Shown here: positions 63,886 through 64,000 of the stretch, piece by piece | Position numbering within the stretch: the stretch's first letter is position 1 | How the letters are laid out: every line of letters begins with the position of its first letter | Source: Macrocystis pyrifera | Lineage: Eukaryota; Sar; Phaeophyceae; Laminariales; Laminariaceae | DNA length: 64,000 nt | Direction: 5' to 3' | NCBI GenBank assembly: GCA_031763025.1 | Contig: JASSKH010000012.1 | Coordinates: forward strand, 2,542,001 to 2,606,000 | The notes under the pieces: model-generated | What the model was told of the DNA's origin: nothing | The model's database searches: none | The model's input: the letters and a program-made list of their open reading frames with translations, nothing else | Made by a program: the position numbers and the translations under genes

Positions 63886-64000
63886 CTTCATCGCCGAACG
63901 GGATCGGGCACTTCGCCGATGCACTGAGCACAACGGGCTAAAAAACTATTTCACTGCAAGTCGCTCACAGTCGCCCTTCCTCACTCGCGCTTCCTGTTGA

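Larger units (their letters stand above)
56624..64000. other. Region without a recognised gene
   Basis: Beyond the tandem array I find two palindromic MITEs (58872-58981, 61057-61168), parts of the GGACTGCAGTCC family (near 62425 and 63411), poly-C tracts (63013-63050) and a hairpin at 63866-63885. Open frames are short. None shows a known domain, although 59159-59359 (minus) has exon-like composition. Confidence 0.55.

Overview
The window is nuclear DNA from an intron-rich eukaryote. It holds one complete very large gene, one complete mid-sized gene and the 3' end of a third, embedded in many dispersed and tandem repeats. A photosynthetic stramenopile, most likely a brown alga or relative, is the best guess. 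The plastid protein encoded here has a signal peptide ending in an ASG-F motif (the 'ASAFAP'-like rule for plastids inside four membranes) followed by a twin-arginine thylakoid-lumen signal, and introns are numerous and mostly 0.3-2 kb. The lineage is inference; no rRNA or organellar marker is present.

Layout. (1) 1-4555, plus strand: the last three exons of a 2-oxoglutarate/Fe(II) dioxygenase of the isopenicillin-N-synthase-like family; its 5' part was not found and is probably upstream of the window. (2) 4556-6721: intergenic, repeat-rich. (3) 6722-16873, minus strand: a six-exon gene for a plastid (thylakoid lumen) cyclophilin-type peptidyl-prolyl isomerase. Several PPIase active-site residues are substituted, and a 54-bp minisatellite fills part of its last intron. 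(4) 16874-17216: a 343-bp gap shared by two divergent genes. (5) 17217-56623, plus strand: a DNA topoisomerase II gene, reconstructed here as 41 exons over 39.4 kb, with 5.13 kb of coding sequence for about 1,708 residues once reading-frame slips are allowed for. ATPase (GHKL), transducer, TOPRIM, winged-helix with catalytic tyrosine, coiled-coil/tower and an acidic-basic C-terminal tail are all present in order. (6) 56624-64000: no recognised gene; it holds a degenerate tandem array, MITEs and poly-C tracts.

Two introns use GC-AG splice sites (2811 and 36851). Topoisomerase II shows three clear one-base homopolymer-length slips and a fourth probable one, with all other splice sites and frames intact. 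That pattern fits sequencing or assembly error better than a dead gene.

Repeats: ten copies of a ~110-bp palindromic MITE with TA target sites; a second palindromic family built on GGACTGCAGTCC; a retroposon with a poly-A tail; a LINE relic inside a topoisomerase intron; a short family ending in poly-C; GGGTC-rich palindromic blocks; a GATC-rich inverted-repeat family; and a striking excess of the 9-mer TACCAGGTA. The genes do not form a pathway: topoisomerase II is a nuclear housekeeping enzyme, the cyclophilin acts in the plastid, and the dioxygenase is metabolic with unknown substrate. I found no clearly new biological system; the most unusual structures are the splice-acceptor-registered minisatellite, the duplicated exon end in topoisomerase intron 3 and the TACCAGGTA excess.
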